A stretch of DNA of 12,298 nt from Comamonadaceae bacterium UBA2334 (GCA_002344885.1 DDUQ01000004.1:3106-15403); one strand, 5' to 3'; positions 1-7,749 are shown, counted from the first letter of the stretch. Program-made: numbers and translations. Notes: generated by a model from the letters alone, not told the origin.

Positions 1-1
1 C

Positions 2-292
2 GACCCGCGCCGCGCCGACAAGGCGGGTGCCATTCTGGCGCTGGTGGGCAGTGTGAACGTGCCCATCATCTACTTTTCGGTCAAGTGGTGGAACACCCTC
101 CACCAGGGGGCGTCCGTGTCCATGACCAAGGCGCCCACCATGGCGACCACCATGCTGTGGGGCATGCTCATCATGGCGTTGGCGTTTTGGGCTTATGCGA
201 TTGCCGTGGCGCTGATGCGCGTGCGCGCCATCATCCTGGAGCGTGAGGCGCACACCGATTGGGTCAAGGAACTGCCGGAGGTCAAGCAATGA
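2..292 (+). CDS. ccmC: Heme exporter/heme handling protein CcmC, C-terminal part (5' end outside window)
   Basis: The frame is open from the left edge and gives the last 96 residues of CcmC. CcmC is the inner-membrane WWD-family protein that loads heme onto the chaperone CcmE. The visible part holds the segment NVPIIYFSVKWWNTLHQGAS, which is strongly conserved in CcmC; its His (codon 101-103) corresponds to one of the two external heme-ligand histidines of the family (E. coli H184). A final hydrophobic helix (TMLWGMLIMALAFWAYAIAVALM) follows, then a short charged tail. The WWD motif itself lies upstream, off the window. The stop overlaps the ccmD start as ATGA, so the two are translationally coupled. 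The identification is secure; the gene is cut only by the window edge. Confidence 0.95.
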   Translation, partial: DPRRADKAGAILALVGSVNVPIIYFSVKWWNTLHQGASVSMTKAPTMATTMLWGMLIMALAFWAYAIAVALMRVRAIILEREAHTDWVKELPEVKQ

Positions 293-471
293 ACTGGGAA
301 TCTCCCGCCGCTTTTTTTGCCATGGGCGGCTATGGCTTTTATGTCTGGGGCAGCTTTGGCGTGTGCGCGCTGCTGATGGTGGTGGAACCAATTCTGGCCC
401 GCAAGCGTCATAAAGAGGCTGTGCGCAGCCTGCGCCGCGAATCCCTTGCCGACTCACTGGAACAAACATGA
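289..471 (+). CDS. ccmD: Heme exporter accessory protein CcmD
   Basis: This encodes a 60-residue protein with a single membrane helix (about residues 12-34) and a basic cytoplasmic tail rich in Arg and Lys, the usual shape and size of CcmD. In the known pathway CcmD joins the CcmABC complex and is needed to release heme-loaded CcmE. The N-terminal MNWESPAAFFAMGGYGFYVW matches the family pattern (short polar start, then F-x-MGGY-x-x-YVW). The ATG at 289 is chosen because it lies in an ATGA overlap with the ccmC stop and has a good GGAGG ribosome site about 8 nt upstream. A longer frame starting at a GTG/ATG further 5' would only extend back into ccmC. The stop again overlaps the next gene by 4 nt. 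Confidence 0.92.
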   Translation: MNWESPAAFFAMGGYGFYVWGSFGVCALLMVVEPILARKRHKEAVRSLRRESLADSLEQT

Positions 472-908
472 AAGCCCGTCACAAACGCTTTGCAATCATT
501 GGCGGCGGCCTGGCCGCCATCGGCATTGCTGCCACGCTGGTGCTGAACGCACTCGACAGCAACATTGCCTTTTTTGTCAGCCCTTCTGAAGTGGCTGAAG
601 GCAAGGCCCCCCAGGGCAAGATTTTCCGCATCGGTGGCTTCGTGAAGGAAGGCTCCATCCAGCGCGACAACCTGACGGTCAGCTTCGTGATCACCGACAC
701 GGCCAAAGATGTCAAGGTGGCCTACACCGGCATCCTGCCCGACCTGTTCCAGGAAGGCAAAGGCGCGGTGGCGCAGGGGCGCATCCTGCCCGACGGCAGC
801 TTCAAGGCAACCGAAGTGCTGGCCAAGCACGACGAGAACTACATGCCGCCAGAAGCGCAGCATGCCGTCGACCAGGTCCAGAAGGCCCAGAAATCCCTGA
901 AACAGTGA
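468..908 (+). CDS. ccmE: Periplasmic heme chaperone CcmE
   Basis: This 146-residue protein matches the usual CcmE length. It has an N-terminal basic stretch and one membrane anchor (about residues 7-28), followed by a periplasmic OB-fold beta domain (about 35-125). The heme-binding site is visible as VLAKHDENYMP: H121 is equivalent to E. coli H130, which binds heme covalently through its vinyl group, and Y125 is equivalent to Y134. The tail after residue 127 is polar and probably disordered, as in the family. CcmE takes heme from CcmC and delivers it to CcmF. The start is fixed by the ATGA overlap with ccmD. The stop lies 15 nt before ccmF, the only real gap in the operon. No anomalies. Confidence 0.97.
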   Translation: MKARHKRFAIIGGGLAAIGIAATLVLNALDSNIAFFVSPSEVAEGKAPQGKIFRIGGFVKEGSIQRDNLTVSFVITDTAKDVKVAYTGILPDLFQEGKGAVAQGRILPDGSFKATEVLAKHDENYMPPEAQHAVDQVQKAQKSLKQ

Positions 909-923
909 AACAAGGCAGCCATC

Positions 924-2879
924 ATGATTCCTGAACTTGGCCACTTTGCACTCATCCTCGCGTTCCTGGTGTCGATGGTGCAGGGCATCCTGCCGCTGGT
1001 CGGTGCCCAACGCAACCGCGCCGACTGGATCGCGTTGGCCAGGCCCACCACTGCTGCGTCGTTCCTGCTGGTGGCGGTGTCGTTCGCATGCCTGACCTGG
1101 TCGTTCTACGTCAACGACTTCTCGGTCGAATACGTGGCGGGGCACTCCAACACCCAGTTGCCCACCATGTACCGCCTGTCTGCCGTGTGGGGCGGGCACG
1201 AAGGTTCGCTGCTGTTGTGGGTGTTCATGTTGGTCGGGTGGGCAGCCGCCGTGGCTGCGTTTTCGCGCCAGTTGCCTGCCGCCATGGTGGCCCGTGTGCT
1301 GGCTGTTTTGGGCCTGGTGACCGTGGGCCTGATGGCGTTCGTGTTGCTCACGTCCAACCCGTTCGACCGTTTGCTCAACCCGCCTGCCGAAGGACGCTCG
1401 CTCAACCCCCTGCTGCAGGATCCAGGCCTGATTTATCACCCGCCCTTGCTGTACATGGGGTATGTGGGCATGGCAGTGGCCTATGCATTTGCCATGGCCG
1501 CACTGATTGCCGGCCAGCTGGATGCTGCCTGGGCGCGTTGGTCGCGCCCGTGGACGACGGTTGCCTGGGTGTTCCTGACCCTGGGCATTGCATTGGGTTC
1601 GTGGTGGGCCTATTACGAACTGGGCTGGGGGGGCTGGTGGTTCTGGGACCCGGTGGAAAACGCATCTTTCATGCCCTGGCTGGTGGCCACAGCGCTCATC
1701 CATTCGCTGGCCGTGACTGAAAAGCGCGGCGGATTCAAAAACTGGACCGTCCTGCTCGCCATTGCTGCGTTTTCGCTGTCATTGCTGGGTACCTTCCTGG
1801 TGCGTTCGGGCGTGCTCACGTCGGTGCACGCGTTTGCGACCGACCCCAGGCGCGGGCTGTTCATCCTGATGTTGCTGGCGGTGGTAGTAGGGGGTTCGCT
1901 GATGCTGTTCGCCGCCCGGGCACCCAAAGTCAGTGCGGGTGGGCGTTTCGAGTTGGTGTCTCGCGAAACCTTTTTGCTGGTCAACAACGTGCTGCTGGTG
2001 GTCGCCTGCGGTGCCGTGCTCCTGGGCACGCTGTACCCGTTGATCGTCGATGCCTTTGGTGGCGGCAAAATTTCCGTGGGCCCGCCTTATTTCAACGCGG
2101 TGTTCGTTCCCATCATGTTGCCCCTGCTGCTGCTCATTGCAGTGGGCCCAGTCGCACGCTGGAAGCAGGCCGATCTGGCAGACATGCTGAAAAACCTGTG
2201 GCCCGCAGCAGTGGTGGCCGTCGTGGCTGGCATTGCGCTGCCCATGGCCGCCGGACAATGGCATGCCTATGTCGCCCTGGCGCTGGCACTGGTGGGCTGG
2301 ATGGTGGCGGCACTGGTCATGCAAACCGTTGAGCGCCTGCGCAAGCCAGGCACGCCCACCCCGTCCTGGTGGGGCATGCAGTTGGCACATTTTGGGCTGG
2401 CAGCGTTTGTGGTGGGGGTGGCCATGGTCAGCACCTATCAGGATGAGCGTGATGTGCGTATGGAGCCGGGCGAAACGGTCAGCGTGGGTGGTTACACCTT
2501 CAAGTTTCTGGGTGTTCGCGAGTCGCGCGGCCCCAACTACACGGCTGACCGGGGTACGTTCGAGTTGTTGAAAGACGGCAAGGTCGAGCGGATGCTCCAC
2601 CCTGAAAAGCGCGCCTACGACACTTCGCAAATGCCGATGACCGAGGCGGCCATCGATGCCGGGTTCACCCGTGACGTGTACGTTTCACTCGGCGAGGCAC
2701 TGACCCCCGACAAAGAGAACGGGGCCTGGGCCGTGCGCGTGTATTTCAAGCCGTTCGTGGACTGGATTTGGGGCGGCTGCCTGCTGATGGCCATCGGTGG
2801 GCTGATGGCTGCATCGGACCGCCGCTACCGCGTGCGCGCCAAAGCCAGCGCTGCTGTGCCTGCGGGAGCTGTTGCATGA
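924..2879 (+). CDS. ccmF: Cytochrome c heme lyase subunit CcmF (first, complete copy)
   Basis: This 651-residue multispanning membrane protein is the core of the CcmFH(I) heme-attachment complex, which receives heme from CcmE and ligates it to the Cys pair of apocytochromes. The WWD motif is at residues 234-246 (GWGGWWFWDPVEN). Conserved histidines are H173 (YHPPLLY), H260 (ALIHSL), H302 (SVHAFA) and H489 (QLAHFG). They correspond to E. coli H173, H261, H303 and H491, the periplasmic heme ligands and the ligands of the internal heme b. The large periplasmic loop near the C-terminus (about 505-610) and a final helix (about 612-632) are present. The ATG at 924 has an AAGG ribosome site about 9 nt upstream. 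The stop overlaps ccmG as ATGA. A second ccmF lies at the right edge; over residues 281-315 the two share 30 of 35 residues. Confidence 0.97.
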   Translation: MIPELGHFALILAFLVSMVQGILPLVGAQRNRADWIALARPTTAASFLLVAVSFACLTWSFYVNDFSVEYVAGHSNTQLPTMYRLSAVWGGHEGSLLLWVFMLVGWAAAVAAFSRQLPAAMVARVLAVLGLVTVGLMAFVLLTSNPFDRLLNPPAEGRSLNPLLQDPGLIYHPPLLYMGYVGMAVAYAFAMAALIAGQLDAAWARWSRPWTTVAWVFLTLGIALGSWWAYYELGWGGWWFWDPVENASFMPWLVATALIHSLAVTEKRGGFKNWTVLLAIAAFSLSLLGTFLVRSGVLTSVHAFATDPRRGLFILMLLAVVVGGSLMLFAARAPKVSAGGRFELVSRETFLLVNNVLLVVACGAVLLGTLYPLIVDAFGGGKISVGPPYFNAVFVPIMLPLLLLIAVGPVARWKQADLADMLKNLWPAAVVAVVAGIALPMAAGQWHAYVALALALVGWMVAALVMQTVERLRKPGTPTPSWWGMQLAHFGLAAFVVGVAMVSTYQDERDVRMEPGETVSVGGYTFKFLGVRESRGPNYTADRGTFELLKDGKVERMLHPEKRAYDTSQMPMTEAAIDAGFTRDVYVSLGEALTPDKENGAWAVRVYFKPFVDWIWGGCLLMAIGGLMAASDRRYRVRAKASAAVPAGAVA

Positions 2880-3403
2880 ACAAGTTCACCTTGCCCCTGA
2901 TCGGGTTCATCGGCCTCGTGGCCCTGCTGGCTGTGGGCCTCAACCTCAACCCGCGCGAGGTGCCGTCGCCGCTGGTCGGCAAACCTGCCCCCGAATTCAA
3001 AGTGCCGCAGTTGCACGACCCTAATGCCGAGTTCTCGCCCAAAGACATGTTGGGCAAGGTCTGGCTGTTCAACGTCTGGGCCTCGTGGTGCGTGTCGTGC
3101 CGGGCTGAGCACCCCGTCATCGTGGACTACGTCAAGCGCCCTGATGCAGTGCCGGTCATCGGCCTGAACTACAAAGACAAGCGGGACGACGGCCAGCGAT
3201 GGCTGGCCCGCTTTGGGGACCCCTATGTGCTGTCGGCATTCGATCTGGACGGTCGTGTGGGCATCAACTACGGTGTGTACGGCGTCCCGGAGACCTACCT
3301 CATCGACAAGCAGGGCACCATCCGCTTCAAGCAGATCGGGCCCATCACGCCGCAGGTGTTGCAGGAAAAGATCATTCCGCTGATCAAGGAATTGAGTAAA
3401 TGA
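2876..3403 (+). CDS. ccmG: Thiol:disulfide oxidoreductase CcmG (DsbE)
   Basis: This is a 175-residue membrane-tethered thioredoxin-fold protein. An uncleaved N-terminal helix (about residues 4-22) anchors it, and the periplasmic domain carries the active site WCVSC (C72, C75) in the context FNVWASWCVSCRAEHP. The cis-proline loop is at GVYGVPETYLID (P138). CcmG keeps the heme-binding cysteines of apocytochromes and the CcmH cysteines reduced, using electrons from CcmD-independent membrane thiol transporters of the DsbD type, which are not encoded here. ATG 2876 is chosen over an earlier in-frame start at 2768 because it gives a clean signal anchor, lies in an ATGA overlap with ccmF and follows a GGGAG ribosome site. 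The dipeptide VS between the cysteines differs from PT in E. coli. Confidence 0.95.
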   Translation: MNKFTLPLIGFIGLVALLAVGLNLNPREVPSPLVGKPAPEFKVPQLHDPNAEFSPKDMLGKVWLFNVWASWCVSCRAEHPVIVDYVKRPDAVPVIGLNYKDKRDDGQRWLARFGDPYVLSAFDLDGRVGINYGVYGVPETYLIDKQGTIRFKQIGPITPQVLQEKIIPLIKELSK

Positions 3404-3873
3404 ACGTGTTGTGGAAGCTGTTGTGTGTCGCCGTTGCGGCGGCAAGCCTGTCGCTGTCGGCACAGGCCAACGAAGCCAAGCCGCTGGCTGAAGATCCGGT
3501 GGTTGAAAAGCGACTGATCGAGATTTCGGGCGAATTGCGGTGTCTGGTGTGCCAGAACGAATCATTGGCAGGCTCTCAGGCCGATCTGGCCAAAGATTTG
3601 CGTGAAGAGGTGCGTGGCCTCATCAAGGAAGGCAAGTCTGACAAGGAGGTCAAGGACTTTCTGGTCAGTCGTTATGGCGACTTTGTGCTTTACCGCCCGC
3701 AGGTCAAGCCGGCCACCTATTTGCTCTGGGCCGGGCCGTTCCTGTTGCTCCTGGCGGGTCTGTTCGGATTGGTTCGCTTCCTGAAGCAGCGCAGCAAAGA
3801 GGTGGTCGACGTGCCACTGACTGAAGAAGAAAAAAAACGTGCTGAGGCACTGCTGAAGGATGGACAGTCATGA
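3400..3873 (+). CDS. ccmH: Cytochrome c maturation protein CcmH (thiol-disulfide subunit)
   Basis: This 157-residue protein has a signal peptide (cleavage likely after A23, SAQA-NEA or nearby), the family motif LRCLVCQN (C48, C51) in a three-helix periplasmic domain, one C-terminal membrane helix (about 107-127) and a charged cytoplasmic tail. CcmH reduces or holds the cysteines of the apocytochrome and is part of the heme lyase with CcmF and CcmI. The TPR portion, fused to CcmH in E. coli, is here a separate gene (ccmI), as in Pseudomonas and Rhodobacter. The start overlaps the ccmG stop (ATGA) and the stop overlaps ccmI. A run of eight A bases at 3830-3837 near the 3' end is a possible sequencing or slippage spot, but the frame is intact. 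Confidence 0.96.
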   Translation: MNVLWKLLCVAVAAASLSLSAQANEAKPLAEDPVVEKRLIEISGELRCLVCQNESLAGSQADLAKDLREEVRGLIKEGKSDKEVKDFLVSRYGDFVLYRPQVKPATYLLWAGPFLLLLAGLFGLVRFLKQRSKEVVDVPLTEEEKKRAEALLKDGQS

Positions 3874-5135
3874 GTGGATTCCTGATTGCCGCATTGCTGG
3901 TGGCCTCGGTGGCCATTGCCATGGTGGTGTGGCCGCTGGTTCGTCGTCCCGCCCAGGCCGATGTGTCCCGATCCCAGCTCAACGCAGCCATTTACCGGGA
4001 CCAGATTGCCGAACTGGAGCGCGACCGCACCGCCGGCACGCTGTCGCAGGCGGACTACGACCAGGCCAAAGCCGAGTTGCAGCGCCGCATGTTGGAAGAC
4101 GTCACTGCGGATGCCCCGCAAGCTGCGCACACTGGCAAGTCTGCCGCGAAGCTCGGCGCGAAGGCCGCCGCGGGTGCTGTGACTCAGGGGGCCAACAAGG
4201 CATTGCCCACCGCGCTGGGTGGCTTCTTGCTGATTGGCAGTGCCTTGGGCTACATGGCCATGGGCACACCCGATGCCATCAACATGCCCATGCAACAGGA
4301 AGGGCATGCGGTGGCGGACGACCAGATCAAGCAGATGGTCGAGCAAATGGCCGCCAAGCTGGAGAAAGAGCCTGACAACCACAAGGGTTGGGCCATGCTG
4401 GCACGCTCGTACAAGTTCATGAACCGCCATGCCGATGCGGCCAAGGCCTACGCGCGGACCGGCCCCATGCTGGAAACCAGTGCAGAGCTGCTGGTGGACT
4501 ATGCAGACTCGGTGGCCACCGTGGCCAATGGCTTCAACGCCCAATCGCGTGAGCTGATTGAACGCGCGCTGAAGCTGGAGCCGACCAACCTGCAGGGATT
4601 GTGGATGCGTGGGTCGGCGTGGTTTGACGAAGGCAAATACGACCAGGCCATTGCCGACTGGGAAAAGCTGATGGCACTGCTGCCTCCGACCTCGGAAGAG
4701 GCCGGCACCATTCAGCGCAACATCGATCAGGCCAAGTCGCTGGGCGGCAAATCCACAGCCAAACCCAAACCGGCACCTGCCGCAACAGCAGGCGTGAAGA
4801 TCGAGGGACGTGTGGAACTGGCACCTTTGATGGTCGATCGGGTTGCCCCTGGCGACACGCTGATGGTGATCGCAAAGGGTGGTGACGGCAATCCTGTGCC
4901 GGTGGCCGTTCTGCGTGTGCCTGCCAAGGGCTTCCCCATCAGCTTCTCGCTGGACGACAGCCTGTCCATGATGGACAACCACAAGCTTTCGCAGCAGACC
5001 AAGGGTGTGTTGATCGAGGCGCGGGTGTCCAAAACTGGCCAGGCCATGCCACAGAAGGGTGATCTGTTCGGCCAAGCGGTACCAGCCAAACCCGGTGAAA
5101 AAGGGGTGGTGCTGACGGTTGACCAGGTCCGCTGA
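3870..5135 (+). CDS. ccmI: Cytochrome c maturation TPR protein CcmI (CycH), full-length type
   Basis: This 421-residue CcmI captures apocytochrome C-termini and presents them to CcmFH. Membrane helix 1 is at about 4-24. A cytoplasmic amphipathic/coiled region (about 33-80, with YRDQIAELERDR) follows, and the second membrane helix is at about 113-132. Next comes a periplasmic TPR array (about 148-290: GWAMLARSYKFMNRHADAAK and WMRGSAWFDEGKYDQAIADW are recognisable TPR helices). An Ala/Pro/Lys linker (295-307) leads to a C-terminal beta-rich domain (about 308-421). The ATGA overlap with ccmH and an AAGGA ribosome site fix the start. It is the last gene of the operon, followed 32 nt later by a terminator. 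A shorter paralogue that lacks the coiled region and the C-terminal domain is encoded at 10365-11090. Confidence 0.93.
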   Translation: MSGFLIAALLVASVAIAMVVWPLVRRPAQADVSRSQLNAAIYRDQIAELERDRTAGTLSQADYDQAKAELQRRMLEDVTADAPQAAHTGKSAAKLGAKAAAGAVTQGANKALPTALGGFLLIGSALGYMAMGTPDAINMPMQQEGHAVADDQIKQMVEQMAAKLEKEPDNHKGWAMLARSYKFMNRHADAAKAYARTGPMLETSAELLVDYADSVATVANGFNAQSRELIERALKLEPTNLQGLWMRGSAWFDEGKYDQAIADWEKLMALLPPTSEEAGTIQRNIDQAKSLGGKSTAKPKPAPAATAGVKIEGRVELAPLMVDRVAPGDTLMVIAKGGDGNPVPVAVLRVPAKGFPISFSLDDSLSMMDNHKLSQQTKGVLIEARVSKTGQAMPQKGDLFGQAVPAKPGEKGVVLTVDQVR

Positions 5136-5167
5136 GCGAAGACACACAGACTCTGGCCCAAACATTG

Positions 5168-5211
5168 CGGCTGCTGATGGTGATAAAACCATCAGCAGCC
5201 GTTTTGCTTTT
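5168..5211 (+). terminator. Intrinsic terminator of the ccm operon
   Basis: There is a perfect 13-bp stem, CGGCTGCTGATGG (5168-5180) pairing with CCATCAGCAGCCG (5189-5201), with an 8-nt loop. A T-rich tract GTTTTGCTTTT (5201-5211) follows immediately. It lies 32 nt past the ccmI stop, in the right place and orientation to end the operon. Confidence 0.9.
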
Positions 5212-5573
5212 CTGCGCGCAGGCCGAGTGTGACCGTTCCCCCGATGGCATGGATGACTGGCATGGTGGCACACCCAGGTTCCTGGGGGCTGTTGCCTGAG
5301 TTGGGCGGATGGTGTCGGGCCGTTGCCCATTCCCCACGGGTGCGGGATGGAGCGGGGTGACGGGTTGCCAAGCCACTTTGCGTAACGGGTCGACGCAAGT
5401 GGCAAGGCTGACTTGGTTACTTGCTGATAGAAAATGACTCCAGCGCTTATTTTATATGTGTTCAATGCTATGTTTTACATAGTATTTTTCAGCGCATGAG
5501 TGGGCTGGAGCGTTGAAGCCAGGGTCCGGTGGCTCGGTGGTGCGTTGCTTGGTCCGTCCGGTGCTCCGAGGGC
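5212..5573. other. Gene-free region between two facing terminators, with AT-rich island
   Basis: I see no convincing gene here. Short open frames lack ribosome sites and family features. The region is GC-rich except for a sharply AT-rich patch at about 5447-5489. Inside it is a hairpin-forming palindrome, CTATG-TTTTA-CATAG (5468-5482). It extends to a 9-bp stem (5464-5472 with 5478-5486) if one G-T pair is allowed, and it runs straight into TTTTT. The patch is bracketed by the inverted pair CTCCAGC (5438-5444) and GCTGGAG (5504-5510). It could be an operator/promoter, a weak terminator, a small-RNA locus or an insertion scar; the sequence alone does not decide. Confidence 0.5.
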
Positions 5574-5610
5574 AGAAAAAAAGCCCTCGACCGCGAGGGT
5601 CGAGGGCTTT
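5574..5610 (-). terminator. Intrinsic terminator of the multiheme cytochrome gene (minus strand)
   Basis: A 13-bp perfect stem is formed by AAAGCCCTCGACC (5580-5592) and GGTCGAGGGCTTT (5598-5610), with a 5-nt loop. Read on the minus strand, the stem is followed by a T-run (the complement of the A-run at 5576-5582). It begins 21 nt after the stop of the 5632-7647 gene, so it should end that transcript. On the plus strand the stem is followed only by TTT, so any activity in that direction would be weaker. Confidence 0.85.
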
Positions 5611-5631
5611 CAACTGAGTTGCGAGGGACGA

Positions 5632-7647
5632 TCAGAAGCTTGCGAAGAAGCCTGTACTGACCAGAACCAGCAACACCAGACCCACGGTGATGAGCGTGAG
5701 ACCCAACACCACCGATGCCGTCTTCATGGCGGGTGACGGTGCTGAGACCAGGCGTTTTTCCAGTTCACCCGAATCCACCAGGCGCTGATATTGCGCAGGG
5801 TGATCGTGACGGAACTCGCGCAGCGATTGCGTACCGGTGAACATCACGATGTCAGGTGGCGGCAGCTTGTCGGGCCGGAAGTGGTTGTTGAAGAAGTGCA
5901 CCGTGAACAGGAACACCGCAGCCAGGAAGGCTTCTTCAGCGTGCACCAGGGTGGCCACGTTGAACACCCAGCCGGGCAGGTATTCAGCTGTCACGTGGGG
6001 GAACGCCAGCATCATGCCGCTCCAGCCGATGATGTTGACACCCCAGAACACCGCCCAGTAGTCAAACTTCTCGTAATAGGCCCAGCGCTCGAACTTGGGC
6101 CGCTCGCCTTTGCCCACAAACCACTTGAACATACCCCAGCAGTCGGCAAAGTCCTTCCAGTTGGGGATCAGGGAGTCGGGGCCGAACCAGCGGAAGTTCT
6201 TGTCACGCAGCAGCTTCTGCATCACGTACACGAAGTGGATCATGAAGATGGCCACAAAGCAGGCCGCTGCCACACGGTGGATGAGGCCCAAGGTCTGTGG
6301 ACCACCCAGCGCCTTGGCCACCACAGGTGCCCAGGCGCTGTTGGCAAACAGGGCAGTGGTACCGGTCAACACCAGGGTCATGGTAGCCAGGGCGAACAGC
6401 AGGTGTCCGATGCGCCAGCCCAACGCAAAACGCTCGATGTGCATGTGCTCTTCATTGAGGTCCAGGCCCTTGACATCGATGCGGTGGTGCGGCTTACCTG
6501 CCTTGCGGTCTTGCCACTCGCGGTAGTACCAGAGGCCGGAATGCAACCAGAAGAAGGCGAACACGCCGATCAGCAATGCGATCATGAACTTCGATGCCAC
6601 GTACATCACGGGGTACTTGGCAAAGTCATGCGTGTTGGCATGGGGGTGGAACGATGCGAATCCGTCAGTTGCTTTGGGCAGCTTCTTGCCATCGTGACAT
6701 TTTTGGCAGGTTTTCAGTCGGTTGTCGGGATGGACTTTGGATTTCGGGTCTTCTATGGCCTTGATGCCATGGCTGTCGTGGCAGCTGACGCAACGGGCGG
6801 TGTAGGCAAAGCCGAGTTTGCTGACCTGGCCGTGGTAGGTATCGTGGAAACTCTTCAACTCCTGTTTGTGGCAGGTGCCGCAGTCGGAGGTGTTCTTGAG
6901 TTTGAAGGCATCCCCCGAGGTGCCGGTGACGCTGTGCGCGCTGTGGCAGTCCGTGCATACGGCAGCCTTGGAATTGCCCTTGTCCAGGACTTCCTCACCG
7001 TGCACCGAGGCGCTGTAGATGTCGAGCTGGTCTTCGTGGCATTTGCTGCCGCAGGTTTCCGGTATGGACTTGTGCCAGGCGGTACGGCGCTCGGTGCCTT
7101 TGGGCGGCACGTCAAAGTCGTGCGATGCGTGGCAGTCGTCGCACTTGGCAAGTGGCGTTCCGGGGATGTCCTTGTTTTCCTTGGCGTGGAAAGATTTCTT
7201 GTATGCCTCGATGTTCTCGAACACCACACCCAGCCGTTGTTTTTCAGCAGCCTTGCCTTCCTGCTGCGCCTTGGCCCACAGGTCGGTGTGGCAAGAGATG
7301 CAGTCGGCTTTGGGTGCCTTGGCATCCAGCTTGTGGTTCTTCTGGCTGTCCACAATGTTTTTGTGGCAGTCGGTGCATTGCAGGCTGCTGTGCACGCTCT
7401 TGGCAAACTTGCGCGGGTCAACCTGACGCAGGTCACGCTCATCCTCTTCGCCGTCAATGACGATCGGTACCTTGATCTTCGCGTGCTTGTTTTCGTGGCA
7501 AGAGAGGCAGGACTCCTTGCTGAGTTTGGCAGGGGCTTTGGCCGCCGCAGTGGTGTCGCCTGGCTGTGTGGCGGCACCGACACCCATCGCCACCAGCATC
7601 AGGACGGTGCCCAGCGCCGAGCGCAGGCACGATTTCAACTCGAACAT
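5632..7647 (-). CDS. Nonaheme cytochrome c / cytochrome b fusion, CbcL-like quinol oxidase
   Basis: This 671-residue protein has a signal peptide (about 1-26), a periplasmic c-heme domain (about 27-345) and a six-helix membrane domain (about 346-370, 410-433, 455-478, 530-550, 565-590, 642-668). Heme motifs are CXXCH at C47, C91, C116, C169, C231, C256, C286 and C314, plus CGSKCH at C199-H204, a CX3CH variant. The membrane part resembles the FdnI/HydC diheme b family. Candidate ligands are H415 (WRIGHLLF), H457, H471, H569 and H584, and the tail has the FTGTQSLREFRHDHPAQY signature seen after such domains. Nine c hemes fused to a diheme b domain is the published architecture of Geobacter CbcL, a menaquinol oxidase for low-potential extracellular respiration. 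By inference this protein takes quinol electrons and passes them to periplasmic cytochromes. The physiological acceptor is unknown. A GGGGATCTCC ribosome region precedes the ATG. Confidence 0.85.
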   Translation of the reverse strand: MFELKSCLRSALGTVLMLVAMGVGAATQPGDTTAAAKAPAKLSKESCLSCHENKHAKIKVPIVIDGEEDERDLRQVDPRKFAKSVHSSLQCTDCHKNIVDSQKNHKLDAKAPKADCISCHTDLWAKAQQEGKAAEKQRLGVVFENIEAYKKSFHAKENKDIPGTPLAKCDDCHASHDFDVPPKGTERRTAWHKSIPETCGSKCHEDQLDIYSASVHGEEVLDKGNSKAAVCTDCHSAHSVTGTSGDAFKLKNTSDCGTCHKQELKSFHDTYHGQVSKLGFAYTARCVSCHDSHGIKAIEDPKSKVHPDNRLKTCQKCHDGKKLPKATDGFASFHPHANTHDFAKYPVMYVASKFMIALLIGVFAFFWLHSGLWYYREWQDRKAGKPHHRIDVKGLDLNEEHMHIERFALGWRIGHLLFALATMTLVLTGTTALFANSAWAPVVAKALGGPQTLGLIHRVAAACFVAIFMIHFVYVMQKLLRDKNFRWFGPDSLIPNWKDFADCWGMFKWFVGKGERPKFERWAYYEKFDYWAVFWGVNIIGWSGMMLAFPHVTAEYLPGWVFNVATLVHAEEAFLAAVFLFTVHFFNNHFRPDKLPPPDIVMFTGTQSLREFRHDHPAQYQRLVDSGELEKRLVSAPSPAMKTASVVLGLTLITVGLVLLVLVSTGFFASF

Positions 7648-7717
7648 GGAGATCCCCCTTTTCAGGTAAACCGCAAGCCGCGCCGAGTTGTGTGGGTCAG
7701 AGCATGCGGAAACACAA

Positions 7718-7749
7718 CGGCGGTGACTGGCTCCAGGCAGTCACCGCCG
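7718..7749 (-). terminator. Intercistronic hairpin, possible partial terminator
   Basis: A perfect 12-bp GC-rich stem is formed by CGGCGGTGACTG (7718-7729) and CAGTCACCGCCG (7738-7749), with an 8-nt loop. It lies 17 nt after the stop of the small cytochrome gene. On the minus strand it is followed by TTGTGTTTCC, an imperfect U-tract. It may terminate part of the transcripts or protect the upstream mRNA, so that the small cytochrome is made in excess over the large membrane protein. Confidence 0.6.

Noticed and set aside
408..1703. A 431-codon minus-strand open frame antisense to ccmE and ccmF
   Set aside because: It runs antisense across two well-identified genes and has the His/Gln/Arg-rich look of a shadow frame.
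2876..3403. WCVSC active site of CcmG as an unusual variant
   Set aside because: The dipeptide between the cysteines varies among CcmG proteins; the cis-Pro loop and the rest of the fold are normal.
3717..5465. A 582-codon minus-strand open frame antisense to ccmI
   Set aside because: It is a His/Gly/Arg-rich composition typical of GC-rich antisense frames; the plus strand is a clear CcmI with TPRs.
5500..5736. A small 78-codon plus-strand frame in the intergenic region
   Set aside because: It has no ribosome site and runs through the terminator stem and into the 3' end of the multiheme gene; the composition is not protein-like.
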